DNA of 64,000 nucleotides from Corallococcus silvisoli (GTDB lineage Bacteria; Myxococcota; Myxococcia; Myxococcales; Myxococcaceae): the NCBI RefSeq assembly GCF_009909145.1, contig NZ_JAAAPJ010000001.1, positions 1,426,001 to 1,490,000 of the forward strand, given 5' to 3'. Positions 52,888 through 62,363 of the stretch are shown here, piece after piece; the stretch's first letter is position 1, and every line of letters begins with the position of its first letter. Both the position numbers and the translations under genes were made by a program. The notes below the pieces were generated by a model. It searched no databases. It was not told the origin of the DNA and saw only the letters and a list, made by a program, of their open reading frames with translations.

Positions 52888-52924
52888 GGAGGCAGGGCGG
52901 GCTCCTCCTGGCCGCCCTGCCTCC
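52888..52924 (+). terminator. Hairpin after the metzincin gene
   Basis: GGAGGCAGGGCGG (52888-52900) and CCGCCCTGCCTCC (52912-52924) form a perfect 13-bp stem 43 bases after the stop codon. No T tract follows, and it could serve both converging transcripts. Confidence 0.65.
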
Positions 52925-52936
52925 GCGGGCCCCGCG

Positions 52937-53095
52937 TCACCACCCCATGCACGAATTCACGCGATGGGTGCATTGCAGGGAGTCCGAGACGCAGGCGCTC
53001 TGGCATACGTCATATTCGCAATAGCCGCAGTTGTCGCGGCAGGCATTGCGACAGGGGATATTGCCAACGCCACATGCGGCATCATAGGTCGACAT
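52937..53095 (-). CDS. Short cysteine-rich peptide, probably the 3' part of a damaged exported protein
   Basis: From an ATG at 53095 the frame gives 52 residues with ten Cys in paired spacing (IPCRNACRDNCGYCEYDVC, QSACVSDSLQCTHRVNSC). Upstream the same frame stays open to about 53262 and reads like the end of a signal peptide and a linker (VLSWGGFVGSLQHATTQSEG, EVSEPSVETLRQG), but offers no ATG, GTG or TTG. The original start was therefore probably lost. Composition resembles the small Cys-rich lipoprotein at 60468. Confidence 0.5.
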   Translation of the reverse strand: MSTYDAACGVGNIPCRNACRDNCGYCEYDVCQSACVSDSLQCTHRVNSCMGW

Positions 53096-53469
53096 GCAAG
53101 GCGTCAGTCCTTGCCGAAGGGTCTCGACGGAGGGCTCGGAGACTTCACCCTCGGATTGGGTCGTCGCATGCTGGAGTGAACCGACGAATCCACCCCAGCT
53201 CAGGACGCCGGCCGTTGGTCGGCTACGGACATGGGCCTTCCCCAGGCGGCCTGCAGGAGCTGCCGCTCACCGTGGGGACAGTAGCGAGCCCTCCATGGGC
53301 GTCGAGGAGCTACCGGCCGCCAGGAACCCACCCCTGGGGGGATGGACCAACCGGCTGCACTCTGCCTTCGACCGCGCGGCCTCCCTGCTCCACATGCTCT
53401 CCGACGACTTGTCGAGCTGAGAGAAGTCTGCGGGGCTCGACGCGTACTCACTCCCTGTTGTTCGCCGTG
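53096..53469. other. Intergenic stretch without a clear gene
   Basis: About 370 bases; the first part is the open 5' extension of the Cys-rich frame, the rest shows no gene. Confidence 0.35.
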
Positions 53470-54606
53470 CTAGCGACCCTCCATGGATTCGACCCTGTCA
53501 AAGAGGGGCGCCAGCGCGCGTTCCATGGCGTTGGCGGTCGCATCGCCGCTTTGGTTGGTGATGATGAACACCCCCAACTGATACTTCGGCACGAGGTAGA
53601 GATAGCATTGCGCGCGAGGCACGCCGCCGTGATGCACGTAGTGGGTGCCCAACTGGCTGCTCTGTCCGATGTTCCAGAAATAGCCAATGCTGAAGTCCTC
53701 CGCGAAGCGCACCAGCGGCTTGTGTGACTCTGTCACCGCGGGATGGTTGCTCAACTGCAAGCGCAAGTACTTCACCATCTCCGGCATCGTCGCCTTCAAG
53801 GCTCCCGCCGCGCCCCAGGGCAGGAGTGGCATCGGCGTGGTGCCAACCGGGTTGTCGCTGTGGTAACCAGGAGCCAAGCGGTTGGCGTCCTGGGCACGCA
53901 GGCGCAGCCACGTGTCGTGCATACCGGCTTCCCGCGCCAGGAATTCCGCGAGCAACGACTCGTAGGGAGCCCCGTGGATCTTCTCGAGGGTATGCGCGAC
54001 CAATTCGGAGCCGGCGCTCGAGTAAGCATAGTCCTTGCCGAGCGGGCCCTTGATGCTGACGGTGTGCAGGTCCTGCCAGAACTGCGGCTGCCCGTAGTCC
54101 GCATAGGCGGCATTGAGCTTTGCCGGGGTGGCATGCGCAGTGAAGTCCCTCAACACCTCATTCACTTGCAGTGGCAGCATCCCCGGCATGCCGCTGGTGT
54201 GTGTGACCAGATGGCGCAGACGGATCGGTCCGCCGTCTGACTGAAGGTTCGGATAGGCGGACGGCAGATACTTTTGTATCGGGTCGTCGAGGGTCGCCTT
54301 GCCTTCGACGACGGCATTTGCCAACAGCAGGCCGACGAAGGTCTTGCTGACCGACCCTATCTCATAGAGGGTCGAATCATCGGGCGGATTGGCCTTGCCG
54401 GTCTCCAGCTCACCCCGATGCAGGATGAACTCCTCGCCGCGATAGACCACTGCGATCGACGTTGCGTGCAGCAGTCGTGACTGCAGCAGGGTCGTCGCGG
54501 CTTGGTTCATTGCCGTGGGGATATCGCGGGCGGGTGCAGGGCCCGTCGTCTTGCAAGCGGCCAGCACCAGCAGCATTCCAGCAATGGCTACGGAGCGTTT
54601 GTTCAT
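53470..54606 (-). CDS. Serine beta-lactamase-family lipoprotein (class C/esterase type)
   Basis: 378 residues from the ATG at 54606 (upstream ATG at 54630 would spoil the signal sequence). Lipobox LAAC (Cys18). The catalytic SxxK is GSVSKTF (Ser85, Lys88), the YxN-like motif is YSS (Tyr195) and a terminal HHGG takes the place of KTG. Such proteins are beta-lactamases, penicillin-binding-protein-like D-alanyl peptidases or esterases; sequence alone does not decide. The gene is less GC-rich than most neighbours and borders an IS remnant, so it may be acquired. Confidence 0.85.
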   Translation of the reverse strand: MNKRSVAIAGMLLVLAACKTTGPAPARDIPTAMNQAATTLLQSRLLHATSIAVVYRGEEFILHRGELETGKANPPDDSTLYEIGSVSKTFVGLLLANAVVEGKATLDDPIQKYLPSAYPNLQSDGGPIRLRHLVTHTSGMPGMLPLQVNEVLRDFTAHATPAKLNAAYADYGQPQFWQDLHTVSIKGPLGKDYAYSSAGSELVAHTLEKIHGAPYESLLAEFLAREAGMHDTWLRLRAQDANRLAPGYHSDNPVGTTPMPLLPWGAAGALKATMPEMVKYLRLQLSNHPAVTESHKPLVRFAEDFSIGYFWNIGQSSQLGTHYVHHGGVPRAQCYLYLVPKYQLGVFIITNQSGDATANAMERALAPLFDRVESMEGR

Positions 54607-54739
54607 CAGGAGCATAAAGGGGATGGGCACTCTCGCACGCTCCCCAGGTCGGAGCCAGACACGCGAGGCCCCCCTCGCGGTAGCAGCGGCTCATGCGCAT
54701 AGCCTGGAACACGAGAAGTTCTCGGTGTCACCTCGACTT

Positions 54740-55012
54740 GATTCCCGACGCGTGCTCAGGGTTCATCTCCTCCGCCCCAGGATTCCCTCCTTCGTCCGCA
54801 GCCCCGAGGGCAACGGCTGTGCCGAGCGCTTCATCCGCACCCTCAAGGAGCAGTTGCTCTGGGTGCGCACCCTCTCCACCGTGGAGGAACTCCGGAGGGC
54901 CCTGCTGGACTGGGCCCACCGGGACAACGAGCACTGGCTGTTGGAACGCCACCACTTCCTCTCACCGAGTCAGGCCCGGCGAGAGCTGATGCAGTCGAAG
55001 CAGGCGGCCTGA
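54740..55012 (+). pseudogene. 3' fragment of an IS3-family OrfB transposase
   Basis: The frame encodes FVRSPEGNGCAERFIRTLKE, LLWVRTLSTVEELRRALLDW and ERHHFLSPSQARREL up to a stop at 55010-55012. This is the last third of an IS3 OrfB integrase core, including the terminal catalytic Glu region. The upstream two thirds are missing. Sequence just after (55030-55055, TCTCAACAATCCGGTGCGGT) resembles an IS3 terminal end. Confidence 0.8.
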
Positions 55013-55071
55013 TTACGACCAACCTGGTGTCTCAACAATCCGGTGCGGTACAGGGGTTCGCCCTCCTGCGG

Positions 55072-57528
55072 TCAGTCGCCTCGCAGTGCCTCCGACACGG
55101 GGAGGCGCGCGGCGCGGAGGACCGGGAGGAGGCTCGCGACGACGCAGATGACGAAGAGCAGCGCCGTTGCCGCGCTCAGCGTCACGACGTCATCCGGAGC
55201 GACGCCAAAGAGGAAGCTGCGGCCAAGGTGCGCCGCGACGAGCGCCGCGGGAATGCCGAGCACCAGGCCGATGCCCGCCAGTTGGACCGCGTCACGCAGC
55301 ACCAGACTCGCCACCGACCACGCGGACGCGCCCAGCGCTCTCCGCACAGCCAGCTCGCGCGTGCGCTGCCGGACCGAGTAGAGCAACACGCCGCTGAGCC
55401 CCACTACCGCAAGCACCAAGGCGCATGCCCCCAAGGTGCTCGCTAGCAGGGCGAGTGAACGCTCCGTCGAGGAGTCCGCGCGAACGACGTCGTCCTGGGT
55501 CCTGACGTAGGTCAGCGGGACGCCGGGAGCCAGCGCTTCGAGCTCCTTGCGGAGCGCGAGAACGACCGACAGCGGGGCGCCCTGGGTCCGGACCTCGATG
55601 GTTGCCTGCCCCAGCAACTCCTCGGACGCCTGGGCGAGTGGCACATAGACCGCCCAGCGAGTGCGGCTTGCGTCGTCCCGGATGGAGGGGCGGATGTCCT
55701 TGGCGATGCCCACCACCGTCAACGGCTCGCCGCCGCCAGTGAGCCGGACCACGTGCCCCAGCGCGCCCATCCCGGGGGAGAGATAACGGGCAAGGCTCTC
55801 GCTGATCACCGCGACGCGTGCCGCGCCGGCAGAGTCGGAGGGGGCGACGTCGCGGCCCGCGACCAGTGCCACCCCCATGGTATCGAAGAACCGAGGCGTC
55901 ACCGCGTTGATGGACACCCGGGCGGGGCTCCCTCTCTCCCCGCCCTCCTCGAGTTGTCGCTCGAAGTAGCCGCCGAAGTAGGGGGCTCTCGACACGGAGG
56001 CCGCCCTCACGCCGGGCAGGGCTCCCAGCCTCTCCGCGAGCTGGGTGTACAAAGCGAGCTCGCGCGTTCGCTCATAGCCGAGCAGCGACGGGTAGAGGCT
56101 CGCGAGCAGCACCTGCTCCCGCTCAAATCCCAGCTGCACTCCTTCCACGTTCCTCACGCTGCGCAGCAGCAGTCCCGCGCCGGACACGAGCACCATGGAC
56201 AGCGCGACCTGGAGCACCACCAGGGCTCGCGCGAAGCGCGAGCGCGGCGCCCCGACAGCTTGGCCTCGGTGGATGCCCTGGCCCATGTCGAAGCGCGTGG
56301 CGCGCAGGGCGGGAAACAACCCACACAGGAGCGTCGTGCCGACGGCGGACAGGGTGGAGAACAGCATCACCCTCCCGGAGGGATGGAACGACAGGGATTC
56401 GGAGTTCATGTCCTGGCTAAGCAGGAGCAGGAGCCCATCCCCCATCCACCAGGCGGTGAGGAGCCCCAGGCCCGCCGCGAGCCCCGACAGGGCCCCGCTC
56501 TCCACCAGGAGCTGCCTCACGATGTGGCCGGAGCGTGCCCCCAGGGCCTGTCGCACCGCCAGCTCGCGCCGCCGCGCGATCGCTTGCGCCAGGAGGAGGT
56601 TCGCGACGTTGCCGCACGCCACGAGCAACATCAACAGGACCATCCCCAGCAGAAGCAGGAGGGGGACGCGCAGCGCCTCATGCGCGAAGCTCTCTCCATG
56701 GGCGATGCTTCGCAGCTCGAGCCTCGCGGCCAGCAGGCCCGGGTCCGCGCTGGGAAAGCGCTGAAGCAACGCGTCATGGGTGCTGGACAGCTCCGCGAGC
56801 GCTGCCGCCGCTGTGGCGCCTTCCGCGAGGCGCACCACCACCCCGGCCTGATGGTCCTTCAACCCCAGACGGGCCTGGAGCCAGAGCGGTAGCGTCACCT
56901 GGGGCGGCCTGTCCCCGCGGGCCAGGCCGAAGTACTCACGCGGGGTGACGCCGATGATGGTTGAAGCAACACCTCCGACCACCAGCGTCGTGCCGATGAC
57001 GGAAGGCGACCGTCCGAAACGCAGGGCCCACCACGCGTCGCTCAGGACGACTACGGGCTCGGCTCCCGGGCGGTCATCCTCCTCGCGAAGCAGCCGGCCC
57101 ACCTGTGCCCGGACGCCCAGCACCTGATACCCGTTGCCCGTGAGGAACTGGCTCGACACCATCTCGGCTTCGCTGCTGGTGCCCACGACGAGGCGGGAGC
57201 CATCCTCCGCAAAGAGCCCCGCGATCGCGCTCGCGCCCGTGCGCCGCTCACTGCGCAGGCCCTCCACCAGCTCCGGAGCGAAGCCACTCTGGTAGCCCCG
57301 CTCCGGGAGGTTGCGGCCGACAGCGTAGAGCTGCTCGGGCCGGGTCACGGGCAGCGGGCGGAGCATCACGGCATCAATCAACCCGAAGACCGCGATGGTA
57401 GCCCCGAGGCCGAGCCCCAGCGATGCCACCACCACAAACGACAGACCAGGGCTGCGCGTCAGCAGACGCCTCACGCTGGTGAAGTCCTGCCGCAGCCCGT
57501 CCAAGAATCGTGAGAACCCCATCCCCAT
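55072..57528 (-). CDS. ADOP-type ABC transporter permease (MacB/FtsX fold)
   Basis: 818 residues from an ATG at 57528. Layout: N-terminal span (SFVVVASLGLGLGATIAVFG), MacB-type periplasmic domain to about 260, three spans around 280-420 (LLLLLGMVLLMLLVACGNVA), a second periplasmic domain, and three C-terminal spans ending in PVSEALRGD. The duplicated FtsX arrangement defines the ADOP family common in Acidobacteria and myxobacteria. No ATPase gene lies next to it. Probable role in lipoprotein or toxic-compound handling. Confidence 0.88.
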   Translation of the reverse strand: MGMGFSRFLDGLRQDFTSVRRLLTRSPGLSFVVVASLGLGLGATIAVFGLIDAVMLRPLPVTRPEQLYAVGRNLPERGYQSGFAPELVEGLRSERRTGASAIAGLFAEDGSRLVVGTSSEAEMVSSQFLTGNGYQVLGVRAQVGRLLREEDDRPGAEPVVVLSDAWWALRFGRSPSVIGTTLVVGGVASTIIGVTPREYFGLARGDRPPQVTLPLWLQARLGLKDHQAGVVVRLAEGATAAAALAELSSTHDALLQRFPSADPGLLAARLELRSIAHGESFAHEALRVPLLLLLGMVLLMLLVACGNVANLLLAQAIARRRELAVRQALGARSGHIVRQLLVESGALSGLAAGLGLLTAWWMGDGLLLLLSQDMNSESLSFHPSGRVMLFSTLSAVGTTLLCGLFPALRATRFDMGQGIHRGQAVGAPRSRFARALVVLQVALSMVLVSGAGLLLRSVRNVEGVQLGFEREQVLLASLYPSLLGYERTRELALYTQLAERLGALPGVRAASVSRAPYFGGYFERQLEEGGERGSPARVSINAVTPRFFDTMGVALVAGRDVAPSDSAGAARVAVISESLARYLSPGMGALGHVVRLTGGGEPLTVVGIAKDIRPSIRDDASRTRWAVYVPLAQASEELLGQATIEVRTQGAPLSVVLALRKELEALAPGVPLTYVRTQDDVVRADSSTERSLALLASTLGACALVLAVVGLSGVLLYSVRQRTRELAVRRALGASAWSVASLVLRDAVQLAGIGLVLGIPAALVAAHLGRSFLFGVAPDDVVTLSAATALLFVICVVASLLPVLRAARLPVSEALRGD

Positions 57529-57658
57529 GAAACCTGCAGTCGTCGTGCCGTCGCCCTGCCGACGAGCAGGGCCGAGTCTCACACGGAAGGTGTGCCGGAA
57601 GTGGGAACTTCATGTCCCGGAGCCGGACACCCTGAGCGCCGCGATGCCGGCCGCGTGC

Positions 57659-59749
57659 TCACCACACCTGGCAGGCGTCGGCGCCTCGCGACATGGGGCT
57701 CCCCGCCTTGCAAGCGAAGGACTCCTGGAACGCGGGGAAGTTCGCCAGGGAGTTGTTCACGCGGAACCTGGGGAGTGAGTGGGGGTTGGTGAGCACGTGG
57801 CGGCGGGCAGCCTCCGGGCGATCCGCGGAGCACCAGGAGAAGGCGAAGGAGAGGAAGAATCGCTGACGGGCGGTGAGTCCGTCGGCGCCAACGTCATCCA
57901 GGGATCTTCCCTCTTTCCGGAGCGCGGATTGGAGCGCCAGGAACGCGATGTGAACCCCGCCGTTATCGGCGGTGTCCTCTCCCAGGGTGAACCGCCCGTT
58001 CGTCTTGATGCCCAGCCAGGGCAGCTCCCGGGTGTACTGCCGCGCGATGCAGTCCACCCGCTCGTCGTATCGCCTCGCATCCTCCGCGGTCCACCAGTCG
58101 CGGAGGTTTCCCAGGCCGTCGAACTTGCGGCCCTGGTCATCGAACCCGTGGATGACCTCGTGGCCAATCACCACGCCAATGGCGCCGTAGTTGACGGAGA
58201 GGTCGAGCGAGGGGTCGAACAAGGGCGGCTGGAGGATGCCCGCGGAGAAGTTGACGGAGTTGAGCTGCGCGTCGCAGTAGGCGTTGATGGTCGGCGGAGT
58301 CTGCGACCACTCCGCGCGGTCGACAGGCCTTCCAATCTTCGCGAGCTGCCGGCGGACCTCGAACCCGGTCGCCTGGGCGACGTTGCCGAGAAAGTCCGTT
58401 CGGCTCACCTTGATCTGGGAGGAGTCGCGGAAGCGCGCCGGGTAGCCGACCTTGTTCTCGAGGGTCCGGAGCTTGGCTCGCGCCGCCGCGCGCGTCTCCG
58501 GGGTCATCCAGTCGAGCCGCCCGAGCTGGGCGTCGAGCGTCTGCTCGATCGTCTCGACCATCGCCTCCACCTGCTCCTTGCTGGAGCGCGGGAGGGCGCG
58601 GCTCACATAGGCCTGTCCCAGGGCCTCTCCCAGGTCCCTGTCCGCGTACGCGACGCAGCGGCGCCAGCGTGGGCGCAGCTCCCGAGCACCGGAGAGCACG
58701 CGCCCATAGAAGCTGAAGTTCTCGTCGACGAACGCCTTGGGAAGGGCCTCCGCCCTGCCGTGGAGGGCCCACCACCGCAAATAGGCCTTCCAGTGGCTGA
58801 GCGACTCACGCTGAATCAGCCGCTCGACCGCGTCGAGGAAGCCAGGGGTCGCCACGATATAGTGACGGGCGGCGGGCGCGCCCACGGCCTTGAGGTACGC
58901 CGCCCAGTTGAAGGACGGCGTCGCCGCCCTCACCTGCACGAGCGTGCGCACGTTGTCGAGCTTCTTCGGGTCCCGTCGCGCGACGGCATCCATGGAGGCC
59001 CGGGCGAGCGCCGTCTCGATTCCGAGCACCGCGTCGGCATCCCGCGCCGCACCCTCAGGCGACGCACCGGCCAGGATGAACATCTCGCGGACGTGTTCCC
59101 GATACCGCGCGCGCTGCTCCTGGAGCCTGGGGTCTTCCGACACGTAGTAGTCACGACCGGGGAGCCCCAGACCTCCCTGGTCGATCGCCGCGACAAGGAG
59201 GGTGGAGTCCGCGAAGTCCTGCGTGGGACCGAACCCAAAGAGCGCTGCCGGAGTGCCCGTGTCGTTCTTGTTGAAGCCGCCCGTTGAGTTCGGTGCCGAC
59301 AGGTGAAGCCGGGCGACCTCGGCCGCGAGCGCCGCCTTGCTCCGCAGGCCATCAATGCGGCGTAGGTCCGCGGCGAGCGCGCCCAGACCCGCCCGTTCCA
59401 CACCGGCTTCGTCCATGCAAGCCGTCCAGTAGTCCCCGATCTGTCGCATGGCGGGGGAGGGCGATGGCTCGAGCCTGGACGCATGCTCCAGGGTCTCGCG
59501 AAGCACCGTCTGGTTCCAGAGCTTGAGATTGGAGGTGGTGGTCCAGAAGCCCTGGTCCGCGGGAATTGGGTTCTGGCCGAGCCAGCGCGCGCACGCGTAT
59601 TGATAGAAGTCCGTGCATGGGTCGAGCGTCGGGTCCGCGAGGTTCGACATGAACCGGCTGAGTTCGACGGAGTCACCCGCGTCCGCAGGGGTGCCAGGGC
59701 ACAGCGCCAGCAGGCCACAAAGGCCCGCGCCAAAGAGGGAACGTTGCAT
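57659..59749 (-). CDS. M13-family (neprilysin-like) zinc endopeptidase
   Basis: 696 residues, the usual M13 size. Signal peptide residues 1-24, then PCTDFYQYACARWL typical of the N-terminal M13 domain. Zinc site: GHEVIHGFDDQGR (His530, Glu531, His534) and third ligand Glu591 in GEDTADNGG (with Asp595); NAYCDAQLNSVNFSAG supplies the substrate-binding N-A-Y motif. C terminus MSRGADACQVW matches the conserved CxVW ending. Secreted or periplasmic peptidase cleaving peptides on the amino side of hydrophobic residues. Confidence 0.93.
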   Translation of the reverse strand: MQRSLFGAGLCGLLALCPGTPADAGDSVELSRFMSNLADPTLDPCTDFYQYACARWLGQNPIPADQGFWTTTSNLKLWNQTVLRETLEHASRLEPSPSPAMRQIGDYWTACMDEAGVERAGLGALAADLRRIDGLRSKAALAAEVARLHLSAPNSTGGFNKNDTGTPAALFGFGPTQDFADSTLLVAAIDQGGLGLPGRDYYVSEDPRLQEQRARYREHVREMFILAGASPEGAARDADAVLGIETALARASMDAVARRDPKKLDNVRTLVQVRAATPSFNWAAYLKAVGAPAARHYIVATPGFLDAVERLIQRESLSHWKAYLRWWALHGRAEALPKAFVDENFSFYGRVLSGARELRPRWRRCVAYADRDLGEALGQAYVSRALPRSSKEQVEAMVETIEQTLDAQLGRLDWMTPETRAAARAKLRTLENKVGYPARFRDSSQIKVSRTDFLGNVAQATGFEVRRQLAKIGRPVDRAEWSQTPPTINAYCDAQLNSVNFSAGILQPPLFDPSLDLSVNYGAIGVVIGHEVIHGFDDQGRKFDGLGNLRDWWTAEDARRYDERVDCIARQYTRELPWLGIKTNGRFTLGEDTADNGGVHIAFLALQSALRKEGRSLDDVGADGLTARQRFFLSFAFSWCSADRPEAARRHVLTNPHSLPRFRVNNSLANFPAFQESFACKAGSPMSRGADACQVW

Positions 59750-59935
59750 GGTCGTCCTCTCTTCTGCATCACCCGTGCCTCATGCCCGCGGGACTTCGCT
59801 CCCGCGGAGGGGCTTGGCCGGCGCTCCGGAACTGGGAATCGACGTCCCACGTCCGGACTCGGGCTCAGCGAGCCATCGTCGTGGACATCCTTCGGTCACC
59901 TCATCTCGGGTGTCCACAAAACCCGGGAAGGGTCA

Positions 59936-60148
59936 TCAGTCAATGACGTTCGGCATACAGACACCCCGCGGGTAGGCCGTACAATACTGCCCCGTGGGGC
60001 AGGCCGGCAGGCCCTGTCCACATTGGCGCAGCTCCTGCTCCGCACCCTGGAGGGGCGCCGGCTCCTCGCTCTCCAGCTCCGGGCCGCCACAGCCGATGCC
60101 CAGCGCGCCAGCGGCCATCCACAGCACTCCGACCATGCTCAATCGCAT
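59936..60148 (-). CDS. Very small lipoprotein
   Basis: 70 residues from an ATG at 60148 after GGAGGA; an upstream ATG at 60178 is rejected. Signal and lipobox MRLSMVGVLWMAAGALGIGC, then an acidic linker and a Cys-containing tail (QCGQGLPACPTGQYC, GVCMPNVID) of the kind seen in small myxobacterial lipoproteins. It ends 187 bases downstream of the M13 gene start on the same strand. Function unknown. Confidence 0.72.
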   Translation of the reverse strand: MRLSMVGVLWMAAGALGIGCGGPELESEEPAPLQGAEQELRQCGQGLPACPTGQYCTAYPRGVCMPNVID

Positions 60149-60320
60149 TGTTCCTCCGAAGCTGGATTCCATGTTCATGCAGCGACGTCAGTCTATCACG
60201 CCTGTCCAAAGGCGCGGAGCCACGGCCGCGTTCACGAGCACGTCGTGGAAACAGGCATTTGCATACGACAGGGGAAATGACGAGTGCCCCTGGCTCTCGC
60301 CGAAGAATCCATAGCGCCCG

Positions 60321-61994
60321 TCAACGCGACTCAACGACTCCATCCCCTGCTCTTCTCCTGGGGTAGAAAGCGACTGCATCCGGGGAGGGGCGGCGCGAGG
60401 GCCGAATGGACGGAGGTGCTATCCTCACAACGCCTTTCAACCCGGAAAGGCCTTTGAGGAGGCGTGCATGCACATGAAGTCCTTCGTCATCAAGGCGCTG
60501 CTGACTGTGGGATTGCTCGCGGGCTGTGGTGGCGTAGCAGAGGAAAAGGACCCTTCGGTTGAGTCTCTCGCCGAGTGCGGGAGCGTGTGCGACCGGTTCT
60601 ACGACCGCTGCCTGTTTCGTGAAAACAGGCCGGCAGATGAATGCATCGCGGATTGGGATGCCTGTATGGCTCACTTTTGCCCGGCGGTAGGCGTGGCGGA
60701 AGTGGAGTAACTCCCCCATCGTCCGTTTGCACGCCAGCGACTCGAGCGCTGGCGTGCAAGCGCTGCCTCCGCGCAGGTCGAGCAGCCCCGCGTCGGTGAC
60801 CTTCTCGAGGTTCATCAACCAGGTCGACTCGTCCGTGTCAGTGTCGTGCACGCTGACCACGCCGCCCCTCGCGTGCAAGAGGAGCGTTCGCCCATCCGCG
60901 CTGATGTCGTGCGCACCCTCCATGCCTTGTGCCTTCAGCTCACGGACCTCATCCCGGTCGAGCGAGTACTCGTACAGCCGGGGGATGCCGTCGGAATAGT
61001 AGTTGCTCTCGATGAAGTACACCGTCCTGCGCCGCGCGCTGGCCGCCGCGAATTCGTGGCCACTGCAATAGGTCTCGTGAGTCCGCCAGACCCTCTCCTG
61101 ACCGGTGCACAGGTCGACGCGACGATAGGTGCCGGGATTCGACTCGTCGCAGCCCCCCTCATCGAACACACCCTCGCGGTAGAAGACCATCGAGTCTCCG
61201 AGCACCACGGGTGTCAGGAGTCCGCGCCGCTTCTGCTTCATGACGGGGCCGAGCTTCCAGGGCTTCGTGCCCGTGGCGTCCAGCGTGGCGACACGGACTC
61301 CGCCGCGCTCATGCCTCATCACCGTGCGCGACTCCCCCAGGACCAGGTGATTGCTCGCGGTGTCGGTCACCTGCGCGGGCAACACGCGAATGCCCTCGGG
61401 GTGAGTCCCGAAGCTCCAGCTCCACCACTCCGCGGTGGTCACCGTTCCGTTGGCGACGAGCACCCGCGAGCCGTCGGCCGTGAACTGCTCGGGACGCTGC
61501 GAGTGGTTGACATGGTTGCTGGTCCACTGCGCCGGAACTCCGGGGGTGATGGCCACGACGCCATCGAGATCCCCCATCACGAGCAGGTTGCCTCCCTTGA
61601 CGCGTCCGGCTTTGTCGGTGGGCACATCGACCCTCCGGCCCGACAGCGTGATGCTCACCAGTCGGGTCGACGCGATATCTCCCGTGACCGAAACGGCCAT
61701 CGCCCAGCGCCCCGTGGGTGGGTGCACGGCGAGGTACCAGAGTGAGCACGGCTCGGTCTCCCGAAACAACTTGCCCTTCTCGGCCCCACCCAGCATCCGG
61801 CGCTCCTCCACTTTTTCGCAGTCCGCGAGGGTTCGGGTGCCCCGCGGGTCGATATAGAGGACCTTCCCAGGGGCCAGGGCAATCAACGGCACCGGGGACA
61901 CCGTGGCTTTGGGAGACACGGGGGTTTCGGCCCACGCCGTCGCGGACGTGGCCAGCAGTGCGGTAAGCACCATGCGGCGCAAGATGTCGTGCAT
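60321..61994 (-). CDS. Exported beta-propeller (TolB-like) protein with odd C-terminal extension
   Basis: 557 residues. Signal peptide MHDILRRMVLTALLATSATAWA. Residues 30-410 show repeated four-strand blades (YLAVHPPTGRWAMAVSVTGD, EQFTADGSRVLVANGTVTTA, HDISADGRTLLLHARGGVVS), a TolB/WD40-like propeller. From about residue 425 on (ACKRTMGELLHFRHAYRRAK) the sequence no longer resembles a propeller. It runs antisense through the whole lipoprotein gene at 60468-60710. Either the true stop was lost by mutation or the extension is an artefact of the GC-rich reverse frame. Confidence 0.72.
   Translation of the reverse strand: MHDILRRMVLTALLATSATAWAETPVSPKATVSPVPLIALAPGKVLYIDPRGTRTLADCEKVEERRMLGGAEKGKLFRETEPCSLWYLAVHPPTGRWAMAVSVTGDIASTRLVSITLSGRRVDVPTDKAGRVKGGNLLVMGDLDGVVAITPGVPAQWTSNHVNHSQRPEQFTADGSRVLVANGTVTTAEWWSWSFGTHPEGIRVLPAQVTDTASNHLVLGESRTVMRHERGGVRVATLDATGTKPWKLGPVMKQKRRGLLTPVVLGDSMVFYREGVFDEGGCDESNPGTYRRVDLCTGQERVWRTHETYCSGHEFAAASARRRTVYFIESNYYSDGIPRLYEYSLDRDEVRELKAQGMEGAHDISADGRTLLLHARGGVVSVHDTDTDESTWLMNLEKVTDAGLLDLRGGSACTPALESLACKRTMGELLHFRHAYRRAKVSHTGIPIRDAFICRPVFTKQAAVVEPVAHAPALGERLNRRVLFLCYATTAREQSHSQQRLDDEGLHVHARLLKGLSGLKGVVRIAPPSIRPSRRPSPDAVAFYPRRRAGDGVVESR
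60468..60710 (+). CDS. Small cysteine-rich lipoprotein
   Basis: 80 residues from an ATG preceded by GAGGAGG. Signal KSFVIKALLTVGLLAGC with lipobox (Cys20). The mature part has six Cys in the pattern ECGSVCDRFYDRCLF and DECIADWDACMAHFC, suggesting three disulphides. It lies on the strand opposite the 3' end of the propeller gene; the RBS and signal make this the more credible gene in the overlap. Confidence 0.78.
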   Translation: MHMKSFVIKALLTVGLLAGCGGVAEEKDPSVESLAECGSVCDRFYDRCLFRENRPADECIADWDACMAHFCPAVGVAEVE

Positions 61995-62363
61995 GCGCCT
62001 GCAGACGGACGCAGGTTGGTTGTATTCACCACGTGTGCGACGACTTCACGGTTCGGTGGAGCGAGCTGACACGTGCTCCAGCGCCTCCATGACCTCCTGG
62101 AGCACTCCGAGCAGGGACGTCGTCGTCGTCAAGGATGAGACCATCGAGGTCCTGTGGCTACCGAATATTCGAGTCCGACGAGAAGCACGCGTCAGCGAAC
62201 GCGTCATTGCGTGCACAGTCCTGAGGATAGGCGCCCGAAGAATGCTGGGGCTTGACGGGGCAAAAATGGGTGAGTGTGCGCAGATGCCTCTGTGATGCCA
62301 TGTGTCCGTCACAGGGCGCGGCAGAGTTCTGGCGTGCTGGCTACGGCCGGCAAGAATTGCAGG
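61995..62363. other. Intergenic stretch before the transposase
   Basis: About 370 bases. A minus-strand frame ending near 62046 (SSLTTTTSLLGVLQEVMEAL) might be the tail of an interrupted gene but has no support. The left end of the insertion sequence should lie in the last 100 bases; I could not define its inverted repeat. Confidence 0.35.

Noticed and set aside
62046..62312. 88-codon minus-strand frame left of the transposase
   Set aside because: No RBS, no motif; could be a gene tail but cannot be supported.
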